In this document: piece by piece, positions 47,168 to 55,426 of the stretch
Layout of the letters: each line of letters starts with the position of its first letter
How positions within the stretch are numbered: position 1 is the stretch's first letter
Assembly: GCF_022271435.1 (NCBI RefSeq)
Contig: NZ_JAFIQY010000030.1
Location: 1 to 64,000 of the forward strand
Direction: 5' to 3'
Origin: Streptomyces monomycini
Lineage (GTDB): Bacteria; Actinomycetota; Actinomycetes; Streptomycetales; Streptomycetaceae
Length of the DNA: 64,000 nucleotides
Notes under the pieces: model-generated
Seen by the model: only the letters and a program-made list of their open reading frames with translations
What the model was told of the DNA's origin: nothing
Databases searched by the model: none
Program-made: the position numbers and the translations under genes

Positions 47168-48643
47168 GTGTTGGAGCACGGCGCAGCCCCGCCCGCAGCG
47201 GGCAGCGATCCCCGGCCCCCCGCCCCTTCCGGGGGCCTCGGCACCCGGCTCATGCGGCGCAAGCCCGTCGAGCGGCTGGTGGCCGAGGGCGGCCAGGGCG
47301 AGGGCGGCACCCTGCGCCGCTCGCTGGGCATGTGGCAGCTGACCATGATCAGCATCGGGGCGACGCTGGGCACCGGCATCTTCGTCGTGCTCGGCGAAGC
47401 GGTGCCCAAGGCCGGTCCGGCCGTCATCATCTCGTTCGTCATCGCCGGCGTCACCGCGCTGTTCTCCGCGCTGTCCTACGCGGAGCTGGCGGGCTCCATC
47501 CCGGTCTCCGGCTCGTCGTACTCCTACGCCTACGCCACCCTCGGCGAGCTGGTCGCCTGGGTCTGCGGCTGGTGCCTGATCCTGGAGTACGGCGTCTCCG
47601 TCGCGGCCGTCGCCGTCGGCTGGGGCGAGTACCTCAACGAGCTGCTGTCCGGCACGATCGGCGTCACCATCCCCGCCGCGCTGTCCGCGCCGCCGGGCGA
47701 CGGCGGCATCTTCAACCTGCCGGCGCTGATCGTCGTGATGCTCGCCATGGTCTTCCTGCTGGGCGGCGCCAAGGAGAGCGCCCGCGCCAACACGATCATG
47801 GTGACCATCAAGATCATCGCGCTGCTGCTGTTCTGCGGCGTCGCCGTCCAGGGCATCTCCTCCGGCAACTACTCCAACTTCATGCCGCTGGGCATCGCGG
47901 GCGTCAGCGGCGCCGGAGCCACCCTCTTCTTCTCCTACATCGGCTTCGACGCCGCCTCCACCGCGGGCGAGGAGGCCAAGAACCCGCAGCGCGACCTGCC
48001 GCGCGCGATCATGCTGTCGCTGATCATCGTCACCACGCTGTACTGCCTGGTCGCGGCCGTCGCCGTGGGTGCCAAGTCCTGGAAGGGCTTCGAGGGCTCG
48101 GAGGCCGCTCTCGCGGGGATCATGAAGGAGGTCACCGGACAGAGCTTCTGGTCCGTGCTGCTGGCCGCCGGTGCCGTCATCGCCATCGCCAGCGTCGTCC
48201 TGACCGTGCTGTACGGACAGACCCGCATCCTGTTCGCGATGTCCCGCGACGGCCTGGTGCCGAAGGTGTTCTCCAGGGTCCACCCCAAGACCGGCGCCCC
48301 GCGCGCCAACACCGTCATCGTCTCGCTGTTCTGCGGCATCCTGGCCGCCGCCATTCCGCTCGGCCAGCTCGCCGACGCCACCAGCATCGGCACCCTCTTC
48401 GCCTTCGCGCTGGTCAACGTCGCGGTGATCGTGCTGCGCTTCACCAAGCCGGACATGCCGCGCACCTTCCGTACGCCGCTGGCGCCGGTCTTCCCGGCGA
48501 TCGGCTTCCTGCTGTGCCTGTACATGATGGGCAGCCTCGGCCCGGTCACCTGGGTGGTCTTCGGTGTCTGGATGGCCGTCGGGCTCGTGGTCTACTTCGT
48601 CTACGGCATCCGCCGCTCCCGATTGGCCACCGCAGAGAAGTGA
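47168..48643 (+). CDS. APC-superfamily amino acid permease (cationic-amino-acid-transporter-like)
   Basis: A 491-residue membrane protein with 12-13 hydrophobic segments. It begins with a soluble Pro-rich stretch and RKPVERLVAEGG, then MISIGATLGTGIFVVLGEA (TM1 with the conserved unwound GTG), YAELAGSIPVSGSSYSYAYATLGE, and FFSYIGFDAASTAGEEAKNPQRDLPRA (the TM6-8 signature of CAT-type transporters). It likely imports an amino acid, possibly lysine or arginine given the downstream monooxygenase. GTG 47168 follows AAGGAG. The AsnC-type regulator gene follows after 19 bp, so both share a transcript driven from the CGCAA-element promoter. Confidence 0.9.
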   Translation: MLEHGAAPPAAGSDPRPPAPSGGLGTRLMRRKPVERLVAEGGQGEGGTLRRSLGMWQLTMISIGATLGTGIFVVLGEAVPKAGPAVIISFVIAGVTALFSALSYAELAGSIPVSGSSYSYAYATLGELVAWVCGWCLILEYGVSVAAVAVGWGEYLNELLSGTIGVTIPAALSAPPGDGGIFNLPALIVVMLAMVFLLGGAKESARANTIMVTIKIIALLLFCGVAVQGISSGNYSNFMPLGIAGVSGAGATLFFSYIGFDAASTAGEEAKNPQRDLPRAIMLSLIIVTTLYCLVAAVAVGAKSWKGFEGSEAALAGIMKEVTGQSFWSVLLAAGAVIAIASVVLTVLYGQTRILFAMSRDGLVPKVFSRVHPKTGAPRANTVIVSLFCGILAAAIPLGQLADATSIGTLFAFALVNVAVIVLRFTKPDMPRTFRTPLAPVFPAIGFLLCLYMMGSLGPVTWVVFGVWMAVGLVVYFVYGIRRSRLATAEK

Positions 48644-48662
48644 TCCACCCGCAGTGCGACAG

Positions 48663-49112
48663 ATGAACGAACTCGACCAGCGCATCGTCCATGCCCTGGC
48701 GGAGGACGCCCGCCGCTCCTACGCCGACATCGGGGCGGAGGTCGGGCTCTCCGCCCCGGCGGTCAAACGCCGGGTGGACCGGCTGCGCGCCGAAGGCGCC
48801 ATCACCGGGTTCACGGTACGGGTCGACCCGGCGGCGCTGGGCTGGGAGACCGAGGGGTTCATCGAGCTGTTCTGCCGCCGCAACACCTCACCGGACTCCA
48901 TCCACCGGGGTCTGTCGCGCTACCCGGAAGTGGCGTCCGCCTCCACCGTCACCGGTGAGGCGGACGCCATCGTCCAGGTCTTCGCCTCCGACATGCGGCA
49001 CTTCGAACGGGTGCTGGAACGCATCGCGGGCGAACCGTTCGTGGAACGCACCAAGTCGGTCCTGGTCCTCTCCCCGCTGCTGCGCCGCTTCAGCTCGGGG
49101 TCGCCGGGCTGA
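48663..49112 (+). CDS. AsnC/Lrp-family regulator
   Basis: A 149-residue protein with the N-terminal HTH (ELDQRIVHALAEDARRSYADIGAEVGLSAPAVKRRVDRL, 3-41) and a C-terminal RAM ligand-binding domain (about 65-140, VTGEADAIVQVFASDMRHFERVLERI). Lrp-type proteins bind amino acids and form octamers that wrap DNA carrying several phased sites. It sits 19 bp after the permease gene. The CGCAA triplet elements at 46930 and 51089 are plausible targets; this is inference. Confidence 0.92.
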   Translation: MNELDQRIVHALAEDARRSYADIGAEVGLSAPAVKRRVDRLRAEGAITGFTVRVDPAALGWETEGFIELFCRRNTSPDSIHRGLSRYPEVASASTVTGEADAIVQVFASDMRHFERVLERIAGEPFVERTKSVLVLSPLLRRFSSGSPG

Positions 49113-49234
49113 GACGGGTCACCGGGCCGGTACGGGGCAGCGAGCCGATACGGTCCACGGGGCCGGTACGGGCTTCGCCCCGGCCCGGCCCGCCCGGTCA
49201 GCCAGCCGCGGACGGCGTACCCGGTCATGGCGGG

Positions 49235-49777
49235 ATGACGTCCTTCCACCATGTGTGCTTCGTGGTCCCCGACAACGAGCGGTCCCTGCGCGACTTCCGG
49301 CGGGCGGCCGGGACCGGATGGAGCGAGCCGGTGTCCGACCGGCTCGGCGACCGGGACCACCGCATCGTGTTCACCACCGGTGGCCCGCCCTTCATCGAAC
49401 TCGTCGAAGGGCCCCCGGGCAGCCCCTGGGACGCGTCCGGGGGAGCCAGGTTCGACCACATCGGCTGCTGGAGCAGCGATGTGCGCGACGGGTCCCGGCG
49501 CCTGGCGGAGCAGGGCCTGCCCGAGGACTTCTCCGGCTGTCCCTACGGCAGGCCGTTCGCCTGCCACCGTATGGACAGCATCGGCGCACGGGGCGAACTC
49601 GTCGACGTCGGCAGGCAGGCCGCGTTCCTCGACGCGTGGCACCCGGGCGGCGGTCCGATGCCCGCCGTCGACGAGACGTCCCGGGGCCGGCCCCGGCGCA
49701 GCCGGGCCCGGACGCTCAGACGCTCAGCAGGGCGAGCGTGCCGCCCAGGACGAGCAGTCCGCAGATGCCGAGGTTGA
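49235..49777 (+). CDS. VOC-family (glyoxalase-fold) protein
   Basis: A 180-residue protein: residues 1-145 have a VOC fold (SFHHVCFVVPDNERSLRDFRRAAG; RFDHIGCWSSDVRDGSRRLAEQGLP; FACHRMDSIGARGELVDV), with His and Glu positions that could bind a metal. The last roughly 30 residues (RPRRSRARTLRRSAGRACRPGR) are Arg-rich and arise where the frame reads antisense into the end of the convergent YdcF-like gene (62 bp overlap), so the functional part probably ends earlier. Substrate unknown. Confidence 0.7.
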   Translation: MTSFHHVCFVVPDNERSLRDFRRAAGTGWSEPVSDRLGDRDHRIVFTTGGPPFIELVEGPPGSPWDASGGARFDHIGCWSSDVRDGSRRLAEQGLPEDFSGCPYGRPFACHRMDSIGARGELVDVGRQAAFLDAWHPGGGPMPAVDETSRGRPRRSRARTLRRSAGRACRPGRAVRRCRG

Positions 49778-50726
49778 CGAGCTTGTAGGAGAGGAAGACC
49801 GCGGCGAACTCCCGGATGGTGGCGCTCGGCCAGAAGTAGGCGGCGGTGGGGGCCCCGACGACCTGGCCGTTGACGCCGGCGCGGCGGGCCAGGATGGCGG
49901 CGCGCAGGACGTGGTAGTTGTTCGTGACGATCACGCACCGGTGGTCCGGCACCGTCTGCTCCATGATCTTCTTGCTGAACGCCAGGTTCTCCTCCGTGGT
50001 CCTGGACTCCTCCTCGCACACGATCCGGTCCGCGGGGAAGCCGCGCTCGACCAGGTAGGCGGCCATCGCCCGGGCCTCCGGGAGCTGTTCGTCGGGGCCC
50101 TGGCCGCCGGAGGTCAGCAGCATCGGCGGGTTGCCGCGCCGTGCCTGGCGCTCGTACACCGCACGGGCCCGCTCCAGCCGGCTCGCCAGCAGCGGCGGTA
50201 CGCGCGTGCCGCCGATCAGCCCGGAGCCCAGGACCACCACGAAGTCGGCGTTGCGGCGCACCCGCAGCCGCCCGTAGAGGAACGCGTAGCCCACGAAGCA
50301 CAGGAAGAGGAAGGACACGTAGCCGACGACCAGCAGGGTGGTGCCGGCGAGCGCCACCAGGGTGCGCGACCCGGTGGCCACGGCCGTGATCAGCAGCGCG
50401 ATGACGCCGAAGATGCCGAGACCGGCCAGCAGCGACAGCAGGTTCGCCAGGCTCCGGCCCTCCTTGCGGATCATCTTCACGCCGTTGAGGATCAGGAACA
50501 CCCCGAGGACGAGGACGCCGAGCGACGGCAGCAGCAGGATGAGCACGGTGACCGCCACGGCCGCCACCGTGGGCATCCGCGGCACTTGCAGGAGCAGGGC
50601 CGGCACCAGGAACACGACGGTCAGACCCAGGTAGACGGCGTTGCTGAAGCGGCGCCGGTCGCGCAGCACACCGATCGCGAACAGGACGAAGAACAGGGCC
50701 GGTAGGGCGTACGCGAGCATGAGCAC
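49716..50726 (-). CDS. YdcF-family (DUF218) membrane protein
   Basis: A 336-residue protein with about five N-terminal hydrophobic segments (1-150), a DUF218/SanA-like soluble domain (about 160-310: ADFVVVLGSGLIGG, ERARAVYERQARRGNPPMLLTSGGQGPDE, EEESRTTEENLAFSK, VIVTNNYHVLRAAILARRAG) and a final membrane segment. Homologues are linked to cell-envelope functions; the enzymatic role is not established. Start could be GTG 50726 or ATG 50720; neither has a strong ribosome site. It converges with the VOC gene. Confidence 0.85.
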   Translation of the reverse strand: MLMLAYALPALFFVLFAIGVLRDRRRFSNAVYLGLTVVFLVPALLLQVPRMPTVAAVAVTVLILLLPSLGVLVLGVFLILNGVKMIRKEGRSLANLLSLLAGLGIFGVIALLITAVATGSRTLVALAGTTLLVVGYVSFLFLCFVGYAFLYGRLRVRRNADFVVVLGSGLIGGTRVPPLLASRLERARAVYERQARRGNPPMLLTSGGQGPDEQLPEARAMAAYLVERGFPADRIVCEEESRTTEENLAFSKKIMEQTVPDHRCVIVTNNYHVLRAAILARRAGVNGQVVGAPTAAYFWPSATIREFAAVFLSYKLVNLGICGLLVLGGTLALLSV

Positions 50727-51277
50727 ATCGTAGACAGGACGATCATGTGTTCGGAGCCGATTGCGTCATGGACCGACGACGGATCGCGGAGATCGCCGGT
50801 GACGGCGCGGGACCGCGCCACGGGCGGTGCCGAACCGGCCCATCGGGGGGAGCCGTTGCGGGCCGCGGCGGCCGGAGCGCCGGCCCCGCCGGTCGTCGCC
50901 GCACCGGTCGCCGGGATCGGGGAGGGAGGACTCGCCCCGCCTGCCGCCGCGGTTGGGGACGCCGGTCCGGGTGACGATGCCGCCGGTGACGGTGTCGGGG
51001 AGCCGCGGTACGACCGGCGGAGGAGACGGGCCCGGACACCGGGCGGCGTGGCCTCACAGGCCACCGCAGCACCTGCCGCACCGTACGGCGCAACGAATCG
51101 CCGTCCCGGCCGTACAACACGCAACGAAACACCCGGCTGCACGCAATGGTGATGCCTTGTACGGGCGGTTCGCCGAACCGTACCGTCTAGGCGTCCCGCC
51201 GATCGCCGGGCCGCCGCGGCGCCGAAGCGCCCGCACCGGCCGGCCGGTCCGCTCAGTCGTGTCCTCCGAGGGGTCCC
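50727..51277. other. 551 bp divergent intergenic region (YdcF-like / amidase)
   Basis: No gene seen; apparent frames here are GC-bias artefacts. It contains the triple CGCAA element at 51089-51149. From 50760 to about 51060 there is only GC-rich, mildly repetitive sequence without clear structure. Confidence 0.7.
51089..51149 (+). promoter_or_regulatory. Triple CGCAA element upstream of amidase/monooxygenase genes
   Basis: CGCAACGAA at 51089-51097 and 51120-51128, and CGCAATGG at 51142-51149; starts are 31 and 22 bp apart. It matches the element upstream of the permease (30 and 21 bp) in motif, order, orientation and spacing. Confidence 0.65.
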
Positions 51278-52075
51278 ATGTCGTCGCTGCGCACCGCCCT
51301 GCTCCAGAGTTCGGGACGGCCCGGCGACGTCGCGTACAACCTGAAGGCCGTCGAGGACGCGGCGCGTGAGGCGGCGGCGGGCGGCGCCGGGCTGCTGGTC
51401 TGCCCGGAGCTGTTCCTGACCGGCTACGCCATCGGCGAGGACCTGCACCGGCTCGCCGAGCCCGCGGACGGCCCGGCCGCCCGGACGGTGGCCCGCATGG
51501 CCGCCGAGCACGGCATCGCGGTGCTCTACGGTTACCCCGAGCGCGACGGTGCGGCCGTCTACAACGCGGTACAGCTCATCGGCCCCGAGGGGCGTAGCAT
51601 GATGAACTACCGCAAAACGCACCTTTTTGGCTGTTTTGAGCGCGAATGGTTCACCCCCGGGGACGGCCCGGTCGTCCAGGCGGATCTGGACGGCCTGCGC
51701 CTCGGCGTGATGATCTGCTACGACGTGGAGTTCCCGGAGAACGTCCGTGCCCACGCGCTGGCCGGCACCGACCTGCTGCTGGTCCCCACCGCCCAGCTGC
51801 ACCCCTTCCAGTTCGTTGCCGAGTCGCTCGTGCCGGTCCGGGCCTTCGAGAGCCAGCTCTACATCGCCTACGTCAACCGGGTCGGCCCGGAGGGCGATTT
51901 CGAGTTCGTCGGCCTGAGCTGCCTGGCCGGGCCGGACGGGACCGTACGGGCCCGCGCCGGACGCGGCGAGGAGCTGGTGTTCGGCGACGTCGACGCCGGT
52001 CTGCTCAGGCGCTCGCGCGAGGACAACCCGTACCTCGCCGACCGCCGCCCCGGCCTCTACGGCTCGCTCACCTGA
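51278..52075 (+). CDS. davA: Nitrilase-superfamily amidase, DavA-like
   Basis: A 265-residue carbon-nitrogen hydrolase with the Glu-Lys-Cys triad: Glu44 in LLVCPELFLTGY, Lys113 in NYRKTHLFG, Cys147 in VMICYDVEFPE. Length and pairing with a flavin monooxygenase fit 5-aminovaleramide amidohydrolase (DavA) of the lysine 2-monooxygenase pathway; a general aliphatic or indole-acetamide amidase is the alternative. ATG 51278 has CGAGGGG upstream. The monooxygenase gene follows after 111 bp. The upstream CGCAA element suggests co-regulation with the permease. Confidence 0.8.
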   Translation: MSSLRTALLQSSGRPGDVAYNLKAVEDAAREAAAGGAGLLVCPELFLTGYAIGEDLHRLAEPADGPAARTVARMAAEHGIAVLYGYPERDGAAVYNAVQLIGPEGRSMMNYRKTHLFGCFEREWFTPGDGPVVQADLDGLRLGVMICYDVEFPENVRAHALAGTDLLLVPTAQLHPFQFVAESLVPVRAFESQLYIAYVNRVGPEGDFEFVGLSCLAGPDGTVRARAGRGEELVFGDVDAGLLRRSREDNPYLADRRPGLYGSLT

Positions 52076-52186
52076 CCCCGCCACCCCCCTGAAGGCCCCC
52101 CCGCAGCGGCGCCACCGCGCCGCTCGCACGCCTGCCCGCGCGCACCGCACCCCCCTCATGTACCTGCCTGCAAGGAGCCCGAACCG

Positions 52187-53887
52187 ATGACCGTGCCCAC
52201 CGCCGCCCACCACGCGGACGCCCAGCCGCCCATCACCATGTTCGGGCCGGACTTCCCGTACGCCTACGACGACTTCCTCGCCCACCCGGCGGGCCTCGGC
52301 CAGGTGCCCGCGACCGAGCACGGCAAGGAGGTCGCCGTCATCGGCGGCGGCCTGTCCGGCATCATCACCGCCTACGAGCTGATGAAGATGGGCCTCAAGC
52401 CCGTCGTCTACGAGGCGGACCAGATAGGCGGCCGGCTGCGCACCGTCGGCTTCGAGGGCTGCGACCCGGGGCTGACGGCGGAGATGGGCGCGATGCGCTT
52501 CCCGCCGTCCTCCACCGCCCTCCAGCACTACATCGACCTGGTGGGCCTGGAGACCAAGCCGTTCCCCAACCCGCTCGCGCCCGACACCCCGTCGACCGTC
52601 GTCGACCTCAAGGGCGAGTCGCACTACGCGCGCACCGTCGAGGACCTGCCCGAGGTCTACACCCAGGTCATGGACGCCTGGAACGCCTGCCTGGAGGAGG
52701 GCGCGGACTTCTCCGACATGAACCGCGCCATCCGCGAGCGCGACGTCCCGCGCATCCGGGAGATCTGGGCGCGGCTGGTCGAGAAGCTCGACAACCAGAC
52801 CTTCTACGGCTATCTCTGCGACTCCAGCGCCTTCTCGTCCTTCCGGCACCGCGAGATCTTCGGCCAGGTCGGCTTCGGCACCGGCGGCTGGGACACCGAC
52901 TTCCCCAACTCCATCCTGGAGATCCTGCGCGTCGTCTACACCGAGGCCGACGACCACCACCGCGGCATCGTCGGCGGCAGCCAGCAGCTCCCGCTGCGCC
53001 TGTGGGAGCGCGAGCCGGAGAAGATCGTCCACTGGGCGCCGGGCACCTCGCTGTCCGCCCTGCACGGCGGTACCCCGCGCCCGGCGGTCACCCGGCTGCA
53101 CCGTACGGCCGGCAACCGCATCACCGTCACGGACGCGAGCGGCGACATCCGTACGTACGAGGCGGCCGTGTTCACCGCGCAGTCCTGGATGCTGCTGTCG
53201 AAGATCGCCTGCGACGACGCGCTGTTCCCCATCGACCACTGGACGGCGATGGAGCGCACCCACTACATGGAGTCCTCCAAGCTGTTCGTGCCGGTGGACC
53301 GGCCGTTCTGGCTGGACAAGGCCGTCGACGACGAAGGCAACGAGACCGGGCGGGACGTGATGAGCATGACGCTCACCGACCGGATGACCCGCGGCACCTA
53401 CCTGCTGGACGACGGCCCGGACAAGCCCGCCGTCATCTGCCTCTCCTACACCTGGTGCGACGACAGCCTGAAGTGGCTGCCGCTGAACGCCAACGACCGT
53501 ATGGAGGTCATGCTCAAGTCGCTCTCGGAGATCTACCCGAAGGTCGACATCCGGAAGCACATCATCGGCAACCCGGTGACCGTCTCCTGGGAGAACGAGC
53601 CGTACTTCATGGGCGCGTTCAAGGCCAACCTGCCGGGCCACTACCGCTACCAGCGGCGCCTGTTCACCCACTTCATGCAGGACCGGCTGCCCGAGGACAA
53701 GCGCGGCCTCTTCCTCGCCGGTGACGACATCTCCTGGACGGCCGGCTGGGCCGAGGGCGCCGTGCAGACCGCGCTGAACGCGGTCTGGGGCGTGATGACG
53801 CAGTTCGGCGGCAGCACGGACGCGGCCAACCCCGGGCCGGGCGACGTGTACGACGAGATCGCGCCGGTCGAACTGCCGGAGGACTGA
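52187..53887 (+). CDS. davB: Flavin amine monooxygenase, L-lysine 2-monooxygenase (DavB)-like
   Basis: A 566-residue FAD enzyme. The N-terminal dinucleotide motif is VAVIGGGLSGIITAYE (49-64), followed by VVYEADQIGGRLRT; the C-terminal FAD block is LFLAGDDISWTAGWAEGAVQ. Blocks such as MFGPDFPYAYDDFLAHPAGLG, FGQVGFGTGGWDTDFPNS and LPGHYRYQRRLFTHFM are those I associate with bacterial lysine 2-monooxygenase and the related tryptophan 2-monooxygenase, which convert the amino acid to its decarboxylated amide. With the DavA-like amidase this would give lysine to 5-aminovalerate. No davT/davD genes follow in this window. ATG 52187 follows AAGGAG. Confidence 0.82.
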   Translation: MTVPTAAHHADAQPPITMFGPDFPYAYDDFLAHPAGLGQVPATEHGKEVAVIGGGLSGIITAYELMKMGLKPVVYEADQIGGRLRTVGFEGCDPGLTAEMGAMRFPPSSTALQHYIDLVGLETKPFPNPLAPDTPSTVVDLKGESHYARTVEDLPEVYTQVMDAWNACLEEGADFSDMNRAIRERDVPRIREIWARLVEKLDNQTFYGYLCDSSAFSSFRHREIFGQVGFGTGGWDTDFPNSILEILRVVYTEADDHHRGIVGGSQQLPLRLWEREPEKIVHWAPGTSLSALHGGTPRPAVTRLHRTAGNRITVTDASGDIRTYEAAVFTAQSWMLLSKIACDDALFPIDHWTAMERTHYMESSKLFVPVDRPFWLDKAVDDEGNETGRDVMSMTLTDRMTRGTYLLDDGPDKPAVICLSYTWCDDSLKWLPLNANDRMEVMLKSLSEIYPKVDIRKHIIGNPVTVSWENEPYFMGAFKANLPGHYRYQRRLFTHFMQDRLPEDKRGLFLAGDDISWTAGWAEGAVQTALNAVWGVMTQFGGSTDAANPGPGDVYDEIAPVELPED

Positions 53888-53934
53888 GAGCCGACGGGGT
53901 CCGCGTACGGCGCGGGGACACGTACGGTACGGGG

Positions 53935-53960
53935 GCCGCGTACGGCGTTTCGTACGCGGC
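53935..53960. terminator. Bidirectional terminator between davB-like and DUF5995-like genes
   Basis: Perfect 10-bp arms GCCGCGTACG (53935-53944) and complement (53951-53960), loop GCGTTT. Confidence 0.75.
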
Positions 53961-53981
53961 CCGGCCCGGACGCGGCCCCCG

Positions 53982-54749
53982 TCAGCCCAGCGGAGTCAGC
54001 AGGCAGCGGCCCACCAGGCCCACGCCCGACCCGAGCTGTCCGGCGAACTCCTGCGCCGTCCCGGGCAGCCCGCGCAGGCTCCACAGCACCCGCGCCGCCG
54101 CCCACGCGCCGTCCCGGGCCATCTCCAGACTCCAGGAACCGGCGAGATGGGTGAGCGGGTCGGCGACGTCCAGCAGGTCGGGGCCGGGCATCAGGCTCTC
54201 CCGGATGCGTTCCTCCATACCCGTCAGCAGGTCGCCGACCCGGTCGAAGTCCGCCGCGAGAGCGGTCGGTTCGCATTCCAGGACGCGGCAGGTGTCCACG
54301 ACCGCCAGTGCCAGGTCGTGGCCGATGTGGGCGTTGATGCCCGCCAGCGCGAACTGCAGCGGCCGTACGCCGGGGTGCCGGCGCAGCTGGAACACCGGGC
54401 GCCAGCAGGCCGGTACGGTCAGGCCGGCGCCGGCCGCGTCCACCGCGGCGAGATAGCGCCGGGCGAAGACCGCGTCCAGGGCGCCCGCCGCCGACGGGTC
54501 CTGGAAGCCGCCCGTGCCGAGCCGCCGGGCGACCTCCTCGGTGACGGACAGGTAGACCCGGTTGAACACCGCGATGCCGTCGGCGGGCGGGAGGGTGGCC
54601 TCCAGCGCCCGCATCCGCGCCAGGACCGCGGCCACCGAGGCCACCGCGGCCGGGGGCGCGGTGGCCTGCGGGGGAACCCTGCCCGGCCGGGCCGCGCGGG
54701 CGGCCGCTCCGGTCTCCGGGCCGCCCGGGACCTGCTGAGTCGTCGTCAT
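53982..54749 (-). CDS. DUF5995-like protein, unknown function
   Basis: A 255-residue, mostly helical soluble protein. Conserved-looking blocks are ADGIAVFNRVYLSVTEEVARRL, FARRYLAAVDAA, HPGVRPLQFALAGINAHIGHDLALAVVDT and WSLEMARDGAWAAARVLWSLRG; the paired His in AGINAHIGHDL suggests a metal or haem site, but this is not established. ATG 54749 is preferred to a GTG six bases earlier. It is a single gene converging on the davB-like gene. Confidence 0.65.
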   Translation of the reverse strand: MTTTQQVPGGPETGAAARAARPGRVPPQATAPPAAVASVAAVLARMRALEATLPPADGIAVFNRVYLSVTEEVARRLGTGGFQDPSAAGALDAVFARRYLAAVDAAGAGLTVPACWRPVFQLRRHPGVRPLQFALAGINAHIGHDLALAVVDTCRVLECEPTALAADFDRVGDLLTGMEERIRESLMPGPDLLDVADPLTHLAGSWSLEMARDGAWAAARVLWSLRGLPGTAQEFAGQLGSGVGLVGRCLLTPLG

Positions 54750-54964
54750 GCGCACAGCGTGGCAGCCGGGCGTGCACCGGAGAGGCGGCCCGGGGGCGGA
54801 TGACCGGATCGGGGTAATCCGCGGCGTCCTCTTGCCCGTAGGGCGCCGGTTCGCCGATCACTGTTCAACCAAAACCCCACCGGGACTCGTCCGAAGTGAT
54901 TATTTTCGGCCTTCGACACAGCGGTCCGTCCTGCCAAGGGACCGCTCCCCCTCGGAGGTTGCAG

Positions 54965-55417
54965 ATGTCCCGAAGATTCGCCGCCGCCCTGTCCGCCTCG
55001 GCCATGACCGTGACCGCTCTGGTGGCGGCCGCGGCCCCGGCGCAGGCCGTCCCCGCCGACAAGTCCAAGGTGCTGGCCGGCTGGACGCAGACCGACGCCG
55101 GAAGCTACAGCGGCTGGCTCGCGGCCCGCGGCGACCAGGGGAAGTGGGCCGCGTACGAGTTCGACTGGAGCACCGACTACTGCTCCAAGTCGCCCGACAA
55201 CCCGTTCGGCTTCCCGTTCGAAACATCCTGCGCGCGCCATGACTTCGGCTACCGCAACTACAAGAAGGCCGGCACCTTCCCGGCGAACAAGCCGCGCCTG
55301 GACAGCGCGCTGTACGAGGACCTCAAGCGGGTCTGCGCCAAGTACAGCGGCGCGAAGCAGACCTCGTGCAAGGCGCTGGCCTGGACGTACTACGAGGCGG
55401 TCAAGAACCTCGGCTGA
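54965..55417 (+). CDS. Secreted phospholipase A2
   Basis: A 150-residue protein with a Sec signal peptide (cut near AQA, residue 28) and a mature domain of about 122 residues, the size of the Streptomyces violaceoruber enzyme. The active site is CARHDFGYRNYKK with His92 and Asp93; FDWSTDYCSKSPDNPFGF supplies calcium-binding and disulfide residues; two further Cys pair near the end (RVCAKY, TSCKAL). It releases fatty acids from the sn-2 position of phospholipids outside the cell. ATG 54965 follows CGGAGG. It converges with the NCS2 permease, 9 bp away. Confidence 0.95.
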   Translation: MSRRFAAALSASAMTVTALVAAAAPAQAVPADKSKVLAGWTQTDAGSYSGWLAARGDQGKWAAYEFDWSTDYCSKSPDNPFGFPFETSCARHDFGYRNYKKAGTFPANKPRLDSALYEDLKRVCAKYSGAKQTSCKALAWTYYEAVKNLG

Positions 55418-55426
55418 GCCGGGGCC

